64,000 nt of DNA. Source: Methylotenera versatilis 301 (lineage in GTDB: Bacteria > Pseudomonadota > Gammaproteobacteria > Burkholderiales > Methylophilaceae). The stretch spans positions 2,914,001-2,978,000 of the forward strand of contig NC_014207.1 of assembly GCF_000093025.1 (NCBI RefSeq), in the 5' to 3' direction. A program made the translations under genes and the position numbers. The notes beneath the pieces are model-generated. The model was not told the DNA's origin and ran no database searches. It saw only the letters and a program-made list of their open reading frames with translations. Shown in pieces: positions 1-7,731 of this stretch. Within the stretch, counting starts at the first letter, position 1. Every line of letters begins with the position of its first letter.

Positions 1-708
1 CTTTTGTTTCTTAATACGTGATTGATGGACAATCTCATTAATGCGTCCAACAGTTTCAGCCAAATTGATCGCATCAGCATCCGAACGAGCAATATCCTCA
101 ACATCATGCTTTGCGTACAAAGCTTGTGCAGCTTCTATGATAGTTGGAGTCGGTTTATATCGTCCTTTTATCCAATATATGGGATCTATTTTATTAAGTG
201 ATTTATATCTATCTAAAACATCAGCAAGAGTTTTAGATAAATTATTCGCGCTCGATTTGATTGTGGGTAACACTTCATTTAGCTGTTTATTGAAATCTAA
301 GACTTCGTTTTTAGCATTTGTTGCTATCAAGATTGGGCAGATTAGATGCTTATGGCTAGTCTCATGGAAACAGCTTAAATCCATAGCATAACCTTCAGTT
401 TGTCTTAAATCGCTAGACCTAAATTCAGACTCTCCAATTTTAAATTCTAAAACAAAGATGACACCATCCACAACATAAACTACGTCGGCACGTCTACCCA
501 TTCTGGGAATAAGCATTTCAAAAAAAACATGGCCTTTTTGAATTGGTAGTAACGATTTTTTTAGGATTTCAATTTGCTGTTGCCAAGCGTTGGTTTGCAG
601 GTGTACTAAATCTTGAGAATGTTGACTTGTGATTATGCCAATGATTTCATCTGTAGATGTAATTAGAAAACTAGATACGCTTGCAGAGTAATAAGCACGA
701 TTAGACAT
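1..708 (-). CDS. DUF2075-type nuclease/ATPase protein, N-terminal part (runs off the left edge)
   Basis: An open frame runs from an ATG at 708 to the window edge without a stop (236 codons). The product starts MSNRAYYSAS and has a segment resembling a PD-(D/E)XK nuclease core: an Asp in RRADVVYVVDG followed by the FVLEFKIGE strand. It then continues to GRINEIVHQSRIKKQK, the stretch that usually precedes the Walker A motif in DUF2075 (schlafen-like AAA) proteins. The ATPase part therefore probably lies outside the window. The start codon overlaps the last 8 bases of the regulator gene upstream, so the two are co-transcribed. Proteins of this build are often found in defence islands, but no function is proven here. 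The family call comes from recalled sequence pattern; the nuclease residues are seen and activity is inferred. Confidence 0.72.
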   Translation of the reverse strand, partial: MSNRAYYSASVSSFLITSTDEIIGIITSQHSQDLVHLQTNAWQQQIEILKKSLLPIQKGHVFFEMLIPRMGRRADVVYVVDGVIFVLEFKIGESEFRSSDLRQTEGYAMDLSCFHETSHKHLICPILIATNAKNEVLDFNKQLNEVLPTIKSSANNLSKTLADVLDRYKSLNKIDPIYWIKGRYKPTPTIIEAAQALYAKHDVEDIARSDADAINLAETVGRINEIVHQSRIKKQK

Positions 709-931
709 GATCGGACTCGCTAAACTTCAACAGCTCAGCTGGTTCGATATTTAATGCAAGTGCAAGTCTTTCTATGTTGATTAAACTGACATTTCTCAAC
801 CCTCGTTCAATGCCGCTGATATAGGTTCTATCGAGCTCTGCGATTAAACCTAACTGTTCTTGGCTCAGACCTTTCTCTAGACGAATAGATTTGATGCGAG
901 CACCAAAGACTTTTAGAATTGAATTACTCAT
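701..931 (-). CDS. XRE-family regulator resembling restriction-modification controller (C) proteins
   Basis: This 76-residue protein is almost entirely one helix-turn-helix domain. It has the LSQEQLGLIAELDRTYISGIE recognition region at residues 23-43 (shown here only as the family core) followed by RGLRNVSLINIERLALAL. Its size and the RTYISGIERG block are typical of C proteins, which time expression of restriction-modification genes. Its gene overlaps the downstream DUF2075 gene by 8 bases, and a C-box-like operator lies about 46 bases upstream (977-1003), so autoregulation of a two-gene operon is likely. No methyltransferase gene is visible in the window. A generic XRE repressor is the alternative. 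Confidence 0.8.
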   Translation of the reverse strand: MSNSILKVFGARIKSIRLEKGLSQEQLGLIAELDRTYISGIERGLRNVSLINIERLALALNIEPAELLKFSESDHV

Positions 932-976
932 GGCGATTCTTCACTGATTTAACTTTTTTCAGTGTGATTGATATGT

Positions 977-1003
977 GACCTTTAAATCTACGGACTATAA
1001 GTC
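977..1003 (-). promoter_or_regulatory. C-box-like operator of the HTH regulator
   Basis: Read on the minus strand, a perfect palindromic half GACTTATAGTC (993-1003) is followed by CGTAG and a degenerate second half, ATTTAAAGGTC. This arrangement resembles the paired GACT-N3-AGTC boxes bound by R-M controller proteins. It lies upstream of the start at 931, as expected for an autoregulatory site. Confidence 0.6.
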
Positions 1004-1257
1004 ACAATATTGAGGTATCTTAAATTCTTAAAAAAGTAAAACGATGTCTAACCTAACTAAGAGAGCCTTTATTCCTAGTTCAGTCTATTTCATCATGACT
1101 GAACATCCAATTGTTGCCCTTATTGTTAGAACCGCTTAGATATTCTTGAGTCCGTTCTGATTGAAGAGGAGGGGATTCAGATTAATTTTTGCGATAAATG
1201 TGGTGTTTAAAATATTAATGATTGAAGAAGATGTGTCGAGTTAGATATATTAAAATA

Positions 1258-1287
1258 CAAAAAAGCCCGCTTTCGCGGGCTTTTTAA
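1258..1287 (-). terminator. Rho-independent terminator of gnd
   Basis: A GC-rich stem (GCCCGC / GCGGGC) flanked by A and T runs lies about 20 bases downstream of the gnd stop on the minus strand. Confidence 0.85.
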
Positions 1288-1308
1288 TTTTAAATCTCAG
1301 CTTTTAAC

Positions 1309-2820
1309 TTAGATTTCTAACTGTGGACGACCTGCTTCTGGCCAATCCAAGTGGAAGAACTCACCACGTGGTTTGTCAGTACGCTCATACGTGTGCGCAC
1401 CGAAGTAGTCACGTTGACCTTGTAGCAAGTTAGCTGGCAACACCGCACTGCGGTAACCATCGTAATAAGCCATCGCAGCAGCGAAACCTTGTGCTGGAAT
1501 ACCGTTTGTGACTGCCAAGGCAATCACTTTACGCCAACCTTCTTGACCATCGTTCATGGCTTGCGTGAAGTATGGATCTAACATCAAGTTTTTCAAACGT
1601 GAGTTCAATGCATAAGCATCAGTAATTTTTTGCAAGAAACGTGCACGGATGATACAACCACCACGCCAGATTTGAGCAATTTCACCGAAGTTCAATTTCC
1701 AGTTATAAGCCACTTGTGCTTTATCAATCAATTGGAAACCTTGTGCATAAGCACAGATTTTTGAGCAATATAGAGCGTTTTTAATTGCGTCGATAATCGC
1801 TTTTTTGTCGCTTTCAACTTTAATCGCTGGGCCTTTTAGGATTTTGCTAGCTTCAACACGTTCTTCTTTCAAGCTTGAAAGTGCACGTGCATAAACAGCA
1901 GCAGCAATCGCGTTAGCTGGTGCGCCTAATTCAAGCGCATTCGCTGCAGTCCATTGACCTGTACCTTTTTGACCAGCAGTATCAAGAATCTTGTCTACCA
2001 AGAAGCCAGGACCCATTGGATCTTTTTGTTGCAGAATATCAGCAGTAATTTCAATCAAGAAGCTTGATAGTTCGCCTTTATTCCACTCTTCAAATACTTT
2101 ACCGATTTCATTTGCTGGCATGCCAAGCAAGTTTTTCATCAACCAGTAAGCTTCGCAAATCAATTGCATGTCGATATATTCAATACCGTTGTGCACCATT
2201 TTTACGTAATGACCAGCACCGTCTGGACCAATGTACTCAGCACATGAGAAACCGCCAACCACTGGTTTACCTGGTGTACCGCCTTCCATAGGCTCGCCCG
2301 TTACAGCGTCAACTTTAGCAGCGATGTCGCGCCAAATCGGCTCTAAACTCGCCCATGCTTTACGTGTGCCTGATGGCATTAACGAAGGGCCGAAACGTGC
2401 GCCAGTTTCACCACCTGAAACGCCAGAACCGATGAAATCGATGCCTTTAACAGCTAATTCTTTTTCACGGCGGATAGTATCTGTCCACAATGAGTTACCA
2501 CCATCAATAATGATGTCGCCTTGCTCTAAGAAAGGTAATAAAGCGTTAATTGTTACGTCTGTTGCGCTACCTGCTTTAACTAACAAAATGATTTTACGTG
2601 GACGTTTGATGCTTAAAACAAATGAAGCTAAATCAGCATGGCCTACAACACGTTCGTGTGATGGCTCATTCTTTTTACATTCTTCAATGAAGTTCACCAT
2701 TTTTTTAGAATCACGGTTGTAAACCGCAATGGTATAGCCGTGATCGGCAATATTCAGAGCCAAGTTTTGGCCCATAACAGCTAGGCCAACTAGGCCAATA
2801 TCAGCATTTTGTGTAGACAT
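1309..2820 (-). CDS. gnd: 6-phosphogluconate dehydrogenase, decarboxylating
   Basis: The enzyme oxidises 6-phosphogluconate to ribulose 5-phosphate and CO2 in the cytosol. In RuMP methylotrophs this step closes the dissimilatory formaldehyde-oxidation cycle. The 503-residue product has the N-terminal dinucleotide fold with [12 protein letters not shown], the IIDGGNSLW segment, the substrate motif [21 protein letters not shown], and the catalytic region [12 protein letters not shown]. It is longer than the usual 470-480 residues because of an insertion of about 20 residues before HYVKMVHNG (around residues 170-200), seen also in some long-form enzymes. The start is the ATG at 2820 with a purine-rich stretch upstream. 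It is monocistronic and followed by a terminator. Confidence 0.96.
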   Translation of the reverse strand: MSTQNADIGLVGLAVMGQNLALNIADHGYTIAVYNRDSKKMVNFIEECKKNEPSHERVVGHADLASFVLSIKRPRKIILLVKAGSATDVTINALLPFLEQGDIIIDGGNSLWTDTIRREKELAVKGIDFIGSGVSGGETGARFGPSLMPSGTRKAWASLEPIWRDIAAKVDAVTGEPMEGGTPGKPVVGGFSCAEYIGPDGAGHYVKMVHNGIEYIDMQLICEAYWLMKNLLGMPANEIGKVFEEWNKGELSSFLIEITADILQQKDPMGPGFLVDKILDTAGQKGTGQWTAANALELGAPANAIAAAVYARALSSLKEERVEASKILKGPAIKVESDKKAIIDAIKNALYCSKICAYAQGFQLIDKAQVAYNWKLNFGEIAQIWRGGCIIRARFLQKITDAYALNSRLKNLMLDPYFTQAMNDGQEGWRKVIALAVTNGIPAQGFAAAMAYYDGYRSAVLPANLLQGQRDYFGAHTYERTDKPRGEFFHLDWPEAGRPQLEI

Positions 2821-3003
2821 TTATCTTCTCTTTTGGAGTTGTTTAATGGAAAGGGTATTTTTGTACGCAAGATTATAAAACTTTTAGCGAATTAAATCGT
2901 TATAAATTCGCATAATTAGTGCTTTATTTTGGTTTTTTTACGTGTTTATAGAAGAAATGTTGGACTTGTCTTTGATGCTAGGCAAACAATGTCAACTTAG
3001 TGC

Positions 3004-3222
3004 CTAAAAATCACTACTTCTTCCTGAAGAGTAGCCTTGTGGCACATCGTTTTGTAACTCTCCGCATTGCGCGCAACGATGGTCATGCATAGTTGGGCTT
3101 AACACCAAATCCGCACTGCCGCAGAACTTACAGTGCTTAGCAGTTTCAACTGGCGCTTTGTGGTGTGTTTCATGATGCTCGGTAGCCACTTTAGTGCTAC
3201 CCAAACCGTATTTATTATCCAT
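3004..3222 (-). CDS. Small zinc-ribbon protein
   Basis: A 72-residue soluble protein with two CxxC pairs, CKFCGSADL near residue 32 and CAQCGEL near residue 51. The spacing fits a single zinc ribbon. The N-terminal half is rich in His and Glu and the C-terminus in Ser. A good ribosome-binding site (GGAGG in minus orientation) stands just upstream of the ATG at 3222. No catalytic residues are visible; such ribbons bind nucleic acid or protein partners, and its role here is unknown. Confidence 0.7.
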   Translation of the reverse strand: MDNKYGLGSTKVATEHHETHHKAPVETAKHCKFCGSADLVLSPTMHDHRCAQCGELQNDVPQGYSSGRSSDF

Positions 3223-3316
3223 GGTGAAACCTCCATAGTTAATACAAGAAACAAAGATGAAGTGTTAAATTACGCCATTTTAGATATGTAAGCAAGACTT
3301 AAATAGTATTGCTAAG

Positions 3317-3676
3317 TTACTTTTTGACTTGTGCCTTGCAACCTGTATAAGCGACCTTTTCACCATCGTTTAAGGTCGTTGCGTCACCATTAATCAACAA
3401 CGTAATCACGCCACTGGTAAAGCGATTACTATTGTCGGTAGATTTGGTTAAATTCACTTCATGGTCAGGATAAATCAACCAAGCATCGTTACCATTATTT
3501 TGCATGCGCACATAAAACTGTTTGCCTTCATCACATGCGTAGGCAATTGCGTTTTGTGGTGTGCGTGATTGCTCTTGCCCACTCGCACTGAAAGGATTAA
3601 GACTAAAAGAACTACAGGATGGCTGCATCGCAATTAAACTTGCCACGATCATCAATTGATTTAATTTTTTTGTCAT
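3317..3676 (-). CDS. MliC-like lysozyme-inhibitor domain lipoprotein (putative)
   Basis: The 119-residue product begins with a hydrophobic export signal followed by Cys at about residue 21 (MQPSCSSF), so it may be a lipoprotein, although the lipobox is not ideal. The mature part resembles the MliC/PliC fold: YACDEGKQFYVRMQNN near the start, SGVITLLINGDATTL in the middle and a closing TGCK, where the two Cys would form the family disulfide. MliC proteins inhibit c-type lysozyme in the periplasm. The similarity is by pattern and moderate. It stands alone between the zinc-ribbon gene and the Sua5 gene. Confidence 0.65.
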   Translation of the reverse strand: MTKKLNQLMIVASLIAMQPSCSSFSLNPFSASGQEQSRTPQNAIAYACDEGKQFYVRMQNNGNDAWLIYPDHEVNLTKSTDNSNRFTSGVITLLINGDATTLNDGEKVAYTGCKAQVKK

Positions 3677-3801
3677 ATCTTGAACCCTTAAAATTTACCG
3701 TACTTATTGCAAACCCAAATCATACACATGCGCTAGACATTTATGCATAAAAATTAAGGGGTATACTGATCAAAACACCTTACTAAGTATTTTTACCAAA
3801 C

Positions 3802-4785
3802 TTAAGTATGTTTATTAAAGCCAGCGCGGCTTAACCTATCCAACACCGCGGCCCAAGGAGAAGTATCTGGAGGTAACTCAACCAATAAGCTATCCACTTT
3901 TAACGCATCTAACTGATGCAAAGCGCCATACAACTGCTCCGCCACTTCTGCTGGCTGATTAGACAAATGCGCGACATGACATTGAGGCATATCGCCATCG
4001 CCAATTAACAAGGCAGCACAGGTTTTGCCTGCTGCTATTAATTGCTCAGAAGTAACAATTAAAGCAGCTCTATCTTTAAATAAAAATAATGGTGTGCGTG
4101 GAGAGTAATGCAAAGCATGCTGACCTGGCGCTTTGGGGGTTGTGCTCGTAGCTGCAGCTTTATCAGATTCAACCACTTTTCTCTGCGGTCGCCCTGCAAC
4201 TTTGGCGATATCCGCTTCGCTAATCATACCCGGACGTAGAAGTTGCCATTGACCATCTGCAGCAACGCTCACAATAGTGGATTCAATACCCACTTGGCAC
4301 GCACCACCATCCAGCACCGGGACATCCGCACCTAAGCCAACCTCAACGTGAGTCGCCGTGGTTGGACTAAGTTGTGTAAATAAGTTGGCTGAGGGAGCCG
4401 CAACGCTTAATTTGCTTAGCTTTAGCAATTCAAGTGCAATAGGGTGATTTGGCACACGCAAGGCGATGGTTGGCTCGCCGCCGCGTACCACACGTGAAAC
4501 ATGATGCTTTGCTGGCAATATCAAGGTCAAAGCACCTGGCCAAAAGGCTTTAGCCAATTCAACCGCTACTTCAGGAAAGTCTGTGACCCATTCAGTGACC
4601 TGACTAATATCGGCAATATGCACGATCAGCGGATGATCAGCAGGGCGCTGCTTTGTTGTGAATATTTTCTGCAACGCAATATCATTCGTCGCGTCTGCTG
4701 CCAAGCCGTAAACGGTTTCGGTAGGAATCGCCACGACTTCGCCATTTTGAAGCCTTCTTGCAGCCTCGTCTAAACTAATGCGCAT
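3802..4785 (-). CDS. tsaC: Sua5/YciO/YrdC family threonylcarbamoyl-AMP synthase
   Basis: The protein makes L-threonylcarbamoyladenylate from threonine, bicarbonate and ATP for t6A37 modification of ANN-decoding tRNAs. The start is placed at MRISLDEAAR (4785) because the family begins there; the 18 codons upstream do not resemble it. The YrdC domain fills about residues 1-200, with GEVVAIPTETVYGLAADA, KQRPADHPL, and SANLFTQLSPTTATHV. A C-terminal Sua5 domain follows after a linker, with PGQHALHYSPRTP at the junction. The 327-residue length fits the long Sua5 form rather than the short TsaC form, so sua5/tsaC2 would be an equally good name. Confidence 0.9.
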   Translation of the reverse strand: MRISLDEAARRLQNGEVVAIPTETVYGLAADATNDIALQKIFTTKQRPADHPLIVHIADISQVTEWVTDFPEVAVELAKAFWPGALTLILPAKHHVSRVVRGGEPTIALRVPNHPIALELLKLSKLSVAAPSANLFTQLSPTTATHVEVGLGADVPVLDGGACQVGIESTIVSVAADGQWQLLRPGMISEADIAKVAGRPQRKVVESDKAAATSTTPKAPGQHALHYSPRTPLFLFKDRAALIVTSEQLIAAGKTCAALLIGDGDMPQCHVAHLSNQPAEVAEQLYGALHQLDALKVDSLLVELPPDTSPWAAVLDRLSRAGFNKHT

Positions 4786-4896
4786 ATAAAATAATTGCTG
4801 ATACAAAACGACTATTTTACTACTTATGTCACTTAACAATCATCATTTGCCTGCGATACGTTAAAATAGCGCATCTCTATTCATTAAGAAGCCATC

Positions 4897-5238
4897 ATGA
4901 AACAAACGCCAGTTAAAGAAATCACCGTAGAACATAAGCCAGCGCAATCAAAACTTGATACGCTTAACGTGAGCAAATGGCCAACTTGGCAAAAAGAAGT
5001 GTCAACTTTTCCATGGTCATTCCCAGAGCAAGAAATTGCTTACATTCTAGAAGGAGAATGTGTAGTCACAACATGCTGCGGTACTACTGTTACGTTTGGC
5101 AAGGGTGATTTAGTGACTTTTCCAGCTGGCGTGAAAATCACTTGGGAAGTTAAGCAGGCGCTTCATAAGCATTATCAATTAGACGGCAACATCGTTACTC
5201 AAACATTCAAACGCATCAAAGCAGCGTTAAAACTATAA
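4897..5238 (+). CDS. Cupin-domain protein
   Basis: A 113-residue single-domain cupin. It has the first cupin motif region around EIAYILEGECVVT (residues 46-58) and the second around GKGDLVTFPAGVKITWEV. It belongs to the small Cupin_3 (DUF861) type, whose members bind metal or small ligands; no pathway can be assigned. It is convergent with alkB, leaving only one base between the two stop codons. Confidence 0.8.
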   Translation: MKQTPVKEITVEHKPAQSKLDTLNVSKWPTWQKEVSTFPWSFPEQEIAYILEGECVVTTCCGTTVTFGKGDLVTFPAGVKITWEVKQALHKHYQLDGNIVTQTFKRIKAALKL

Positions 5239-5239
5239 T

Positions 5240-5878
5240 TTAACCAGCTTTTCGAAAAGTCAGGTTATACCGATACGCACCCAAAATAGGGTGCGTGTTC
5301 ATTTTCAGTGGTGCTATTCCGTGAAAATTAAGACGCGACTGACCGCCCCACACAACAACATCACCATGCACTAACGGGATTTTGAGAGTCTTATCCGTTC
5401 GAGTTAAGCCACCAAACTGAAAGACTGCAGGCACTCCCAATGAAACACTCACTATCGGCTGATTGAAATCCAGCTCATTTTTATCCTGATGCAAGCCCAT
5501 GCTTGCCCCCACTTGATATTGATTGATTAAACAAGCATCTGGTACAAAATCATCAAATCCTGCCTCTGCTGCTGCAAAAGTAGCCAGTTGCTGAAAACTG
5601 ACGGGCATTAACGGCCAAGCTGCATTTGTGGCTGGATCTTTCATATCATAGCGATAACCTTGTCTATCACTTACCCAACCCAATTCCCCACAATTGGTCA
5701 TGGCAGCAGACATTGCGAAACCCATTTTTGTCATCATATGTCGCAAGGGCGCTTGGCTAATAACCTGCGCCAAATCCATCAATAGTGGCTTTTCATTCGC
5801 TAATGCATAACGTTTTAGCAGATAGGCATCTTTAACGATTTCCAGCTTATTTGGCTGCATATTCTCAAATAAATCCAT
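5240..5878 (-). CDS. alkB: Alpha-ketoglutarate-dependent DNA oxidative demethylase AlkB
   Basis: AlkB removes 1-methyladenine and 3-methylcytosine from DNA and RNA using Fe(II), O2 and 2-oxoglutarate, releasing formaldehyde. All ligands are visible: iron-binding H130, D132 (LHQDKNE) and H186 (LNFHGI), and the 2-oxoglutarate arginines R203 and R209 (RYNLTFR), each one residue off the E. coli numbering. The length of 212 residues is normal for the family. The gene has its own upstream spacer and is convergent with the cupin gene. Confidence 0.95.
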   Translation of the reverse strand: MDLFENMQPNKLEIVKDAYLLKRYALANEKPLLMDLAQVISQAPLRHMMTKMGFAMSAAMTNCGELGWVSDRQGYRYDMKDPATNAAWPLMPVSFQQLATFAAAEAGFDDFVPDACLINQYQVGASMGLHQDKNELDFNQPIVSVSLGVPAVFQFGGLTRTDKTLKIPLVHGDVVVWGGQSRLNFHGIAPLKMNTHPILGAYRYNLTFRKAG

Positions 5879-6261
5879 CAGGTTTCCTTTAATTAAAACA
5901 CTTGGCGCGCTTACAAAGCCGTTTTATCCAAACCAACTTATTGAGTTTATTAAGATATTAGCGATTCAATTTCGAGACAGTTGGCGGACGCTTCACTGAA
6001 GTACCCTAAATTTATTCGCAAAACTGCCGAAATAATGCTATATATACATAAAATTTAAACCATTGTTACAAATTGTTTAAATTAAATCATCACCATAACC
6101 CTTACATGCCAAGCCTTTCCATCTGCTATTTAGAATGGAATAGGTGTTATTTGTAGCAATAAAAACGATAAATGAGATAAGCGCTAATTACTGAAGTTAG
6201 TAACGATTCAAACTACAGACTTAAACCATACTAGTGATGACTTTGTTTTTGGAATTTAATC
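5879..6261. other. Intergenic region between alkB and the diguanylate cyclase gene
   Basis: This AT-rich divergent region must carry promoters for both neighbours. No convincing operator, RNA gene or coding frame was recognised in it. Confidence 0.4.
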
Positions 6262-7683
6262 ATGTCAATATTACTTAATACAAGCAATTTGCTGCCACAT
6301 GGATACTGTATTAACTGGTCGCCGACTCTCCTATGGCTGTATGTATTATCCGATGCTGCCATTGTGCTTGCTTACTATTCAATTCCTGTAACTTTAACTT
6401 ACTTTGTCTGGCGAAGAAAAGACTTACAATTTCGTGGGATTTTCTTGCTATTTAGCGCTTTTATTCTTTCATGCGGCACCACGCATTTGCTAGAAATTGT
6501 GACTTTTTGGAATCCTATTTATTGGGTAGATGCCAGCATGAAGGCTGTAACTGCCTCGATTTCAGTGGTTACCGCAATCGCATTGGTCTATATCACTCCC
6601 CAAGCTCTTAAATTACCCTCCCCATCTCAATACGACAAAGAAGTCTATGAGCATTTAAATGCGTATGAAGCATTAAAAGCTGCTCAAGCTTCACTGATTG
6701 AACTTGATGAGTATAAAAAATCTGAGGCTGCGCTACATGCAAGTGAGCAGAGACTGCAACTGGTATTAAAAGCCAGCCAACTTGGATTTTGGGATTGGGA
6801 TATAAAAAATAATATAGTGACTCGAAATGAGCGTTGGGCAGAGATGCTGGGCTATGAATTAAGTAATATTGAAATTACAGTTAGGCAATGGGCAGATTTT
6901 GTTCACCCGGATGATCGTGAAATGGCGTGGCAATCAGTTCGAGACAATATTGAAGGCCGTACTCAAATGCATGCACTTGAGTACCGCATGCGCACAAAAA
7001 GCGGTGAATACAAGTGGGTGCTTGATCAAGCGCAGGTAGTCTCATGGGATGCCGATCATAAAGCCACTCGCATGTGCGGAACGCATACAGACATTACTGA
7101 ACGCAAGAATATGGAAGAGCAAGTGCGCAATTTTGCTTTTTATGACACGTTGACGCAGTTACCCAATCGACGCCTGTTAGGTGACAGGTTAACCAAAGCC
7201 ATTTCAACCAGCAAACGAAGTGGGTACTACGGCGCACTCATGTTTCTAGACTTAGATAATTTTAAGCCCATCAATGATGCACATGGTCACCAAGCAGGTG
7301 ATTTACTATTGATCGAAGCTGCCAGCCGGCTAAAAGGCTGCATTAGAGAAGTTGATACGGTTGCTCGCCTTGGTGGCGATGAGTTTGTTGTGATACTGAG
7401 TGAGTTAAGCCTGGATGAAGCGGAGTCAATTTCAGAAACTAAATTGGTCGCTGAAAAAATACTAGACGTATTATCTAAGCCATACTTACTCACAGTCACT
7501 CATACTGGGCAGAAAGATAAAGTGGTAGAGCTTGAGTGCACGGCAAGTATTGGCGCTGTTGTCTTTGTTAAAGACCACGCAAGCCAAATTGACCTAATGA
7601 AATGGGCTGATGCTGCGATGTATAAAGCCAAAGATGAAGGTCGAAATTTAATTCGACTTTATGATGGCTCAATCATCCTTTAA
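6262..7683 (+). CDS. Diguanylate cyclase with ethylene-receptor-like membrane sensor and PAS domain
   Basis: The 473-residue protein should make c-di-GMP. Residues 1-115 form three membrane helices that match the ethylene-binding domain of plant ETR1. D31, Y38, I41, P42, I68, C71 and H75 sit at a constant offset of six from ETR1 residues D25, Y32, I35, P36, I62, C65 and H69, which bind Cu(I) and ethylene. A coiled linker and a PAS_3 domain follow (about 165-285, with FWDWDIKNN and FVHPDDREMAW). The GGDEF domain has an intact active site RLGGDEF (GGDEF 371-375) and the inhibitory I-site REVD at 362-365. There is no EAL domain. The domain organisation is seen; ethylene or copper sensing is inferred from the conserved residues. 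Confidence 0.92.
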   Translation: MSILLNTSNLLPHGYCINWSPTLLWLYVLSDAAIVLAYYSIPVTLTYFVWRRKDLQFRGIFLLFSAFILSCGTTHLLEIVTFWNPIYWVDASMKAVTASISVVTAIALVYITPQALKLPSPSQYDKEVYEHLNAYEALKAAQASLIELDEYKKSEAALHASEQRLQLVLKASQLGFWDWDIKNNIVTRNERWAEMLGYELSNIEITVRQWADFVHPDDREMAWQSVRDNIEGRTQMHALEYRMRTKSGEYKWVLDQAQVVSWDADHKATRMCGTHTDITERKNMEEQVRNFAFYDTLTQLPNRRLLGDRLTKAISTSKRSGYYGALMFLDLDNFKPINDAHGHQAGDLLLIEAASRLKGCIREVDTVARLGGDEFVVILSELSLDEAESISETKLVAEKILDVLSKPYLLTVTHTGQKDKVVELECTASIGAVVFVKDHASQIDLMKWADAAMYKAKDEGRNLIRLYDGSIIL

Positions 7684-7731
7684 AAATCACTGTACTGGCA
7701 TCTGCACAATATCAATACAGCTAATAAATAG

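Larger units (their letters stand above)
932..1308. other. Intergenic region with operator and terminator, otherwise empty
   Basis: This stretch separates the regulator operon from gnd. It holds the C-box-like operator at 977-1003 and the gnd terminator at 1258-1287. Between them is a 7-bp inverted repeat GTTCAGT/ACTGAAC (1078-1084 and 1098-1104) of unknown role. No plausible coding frame was seen. Confidence 0.6.

Noticed and set aside
41-391. A 116-codon plus-strand frame at the left edge
   Set aside because: Antisense to the DUF2075-like gene, whose conserved motifs are in the other strand.
2231-2722. A 163-codon plus-strand frame inside gnd
   Set aside because: Antisense shadow of a conserved enzyme.
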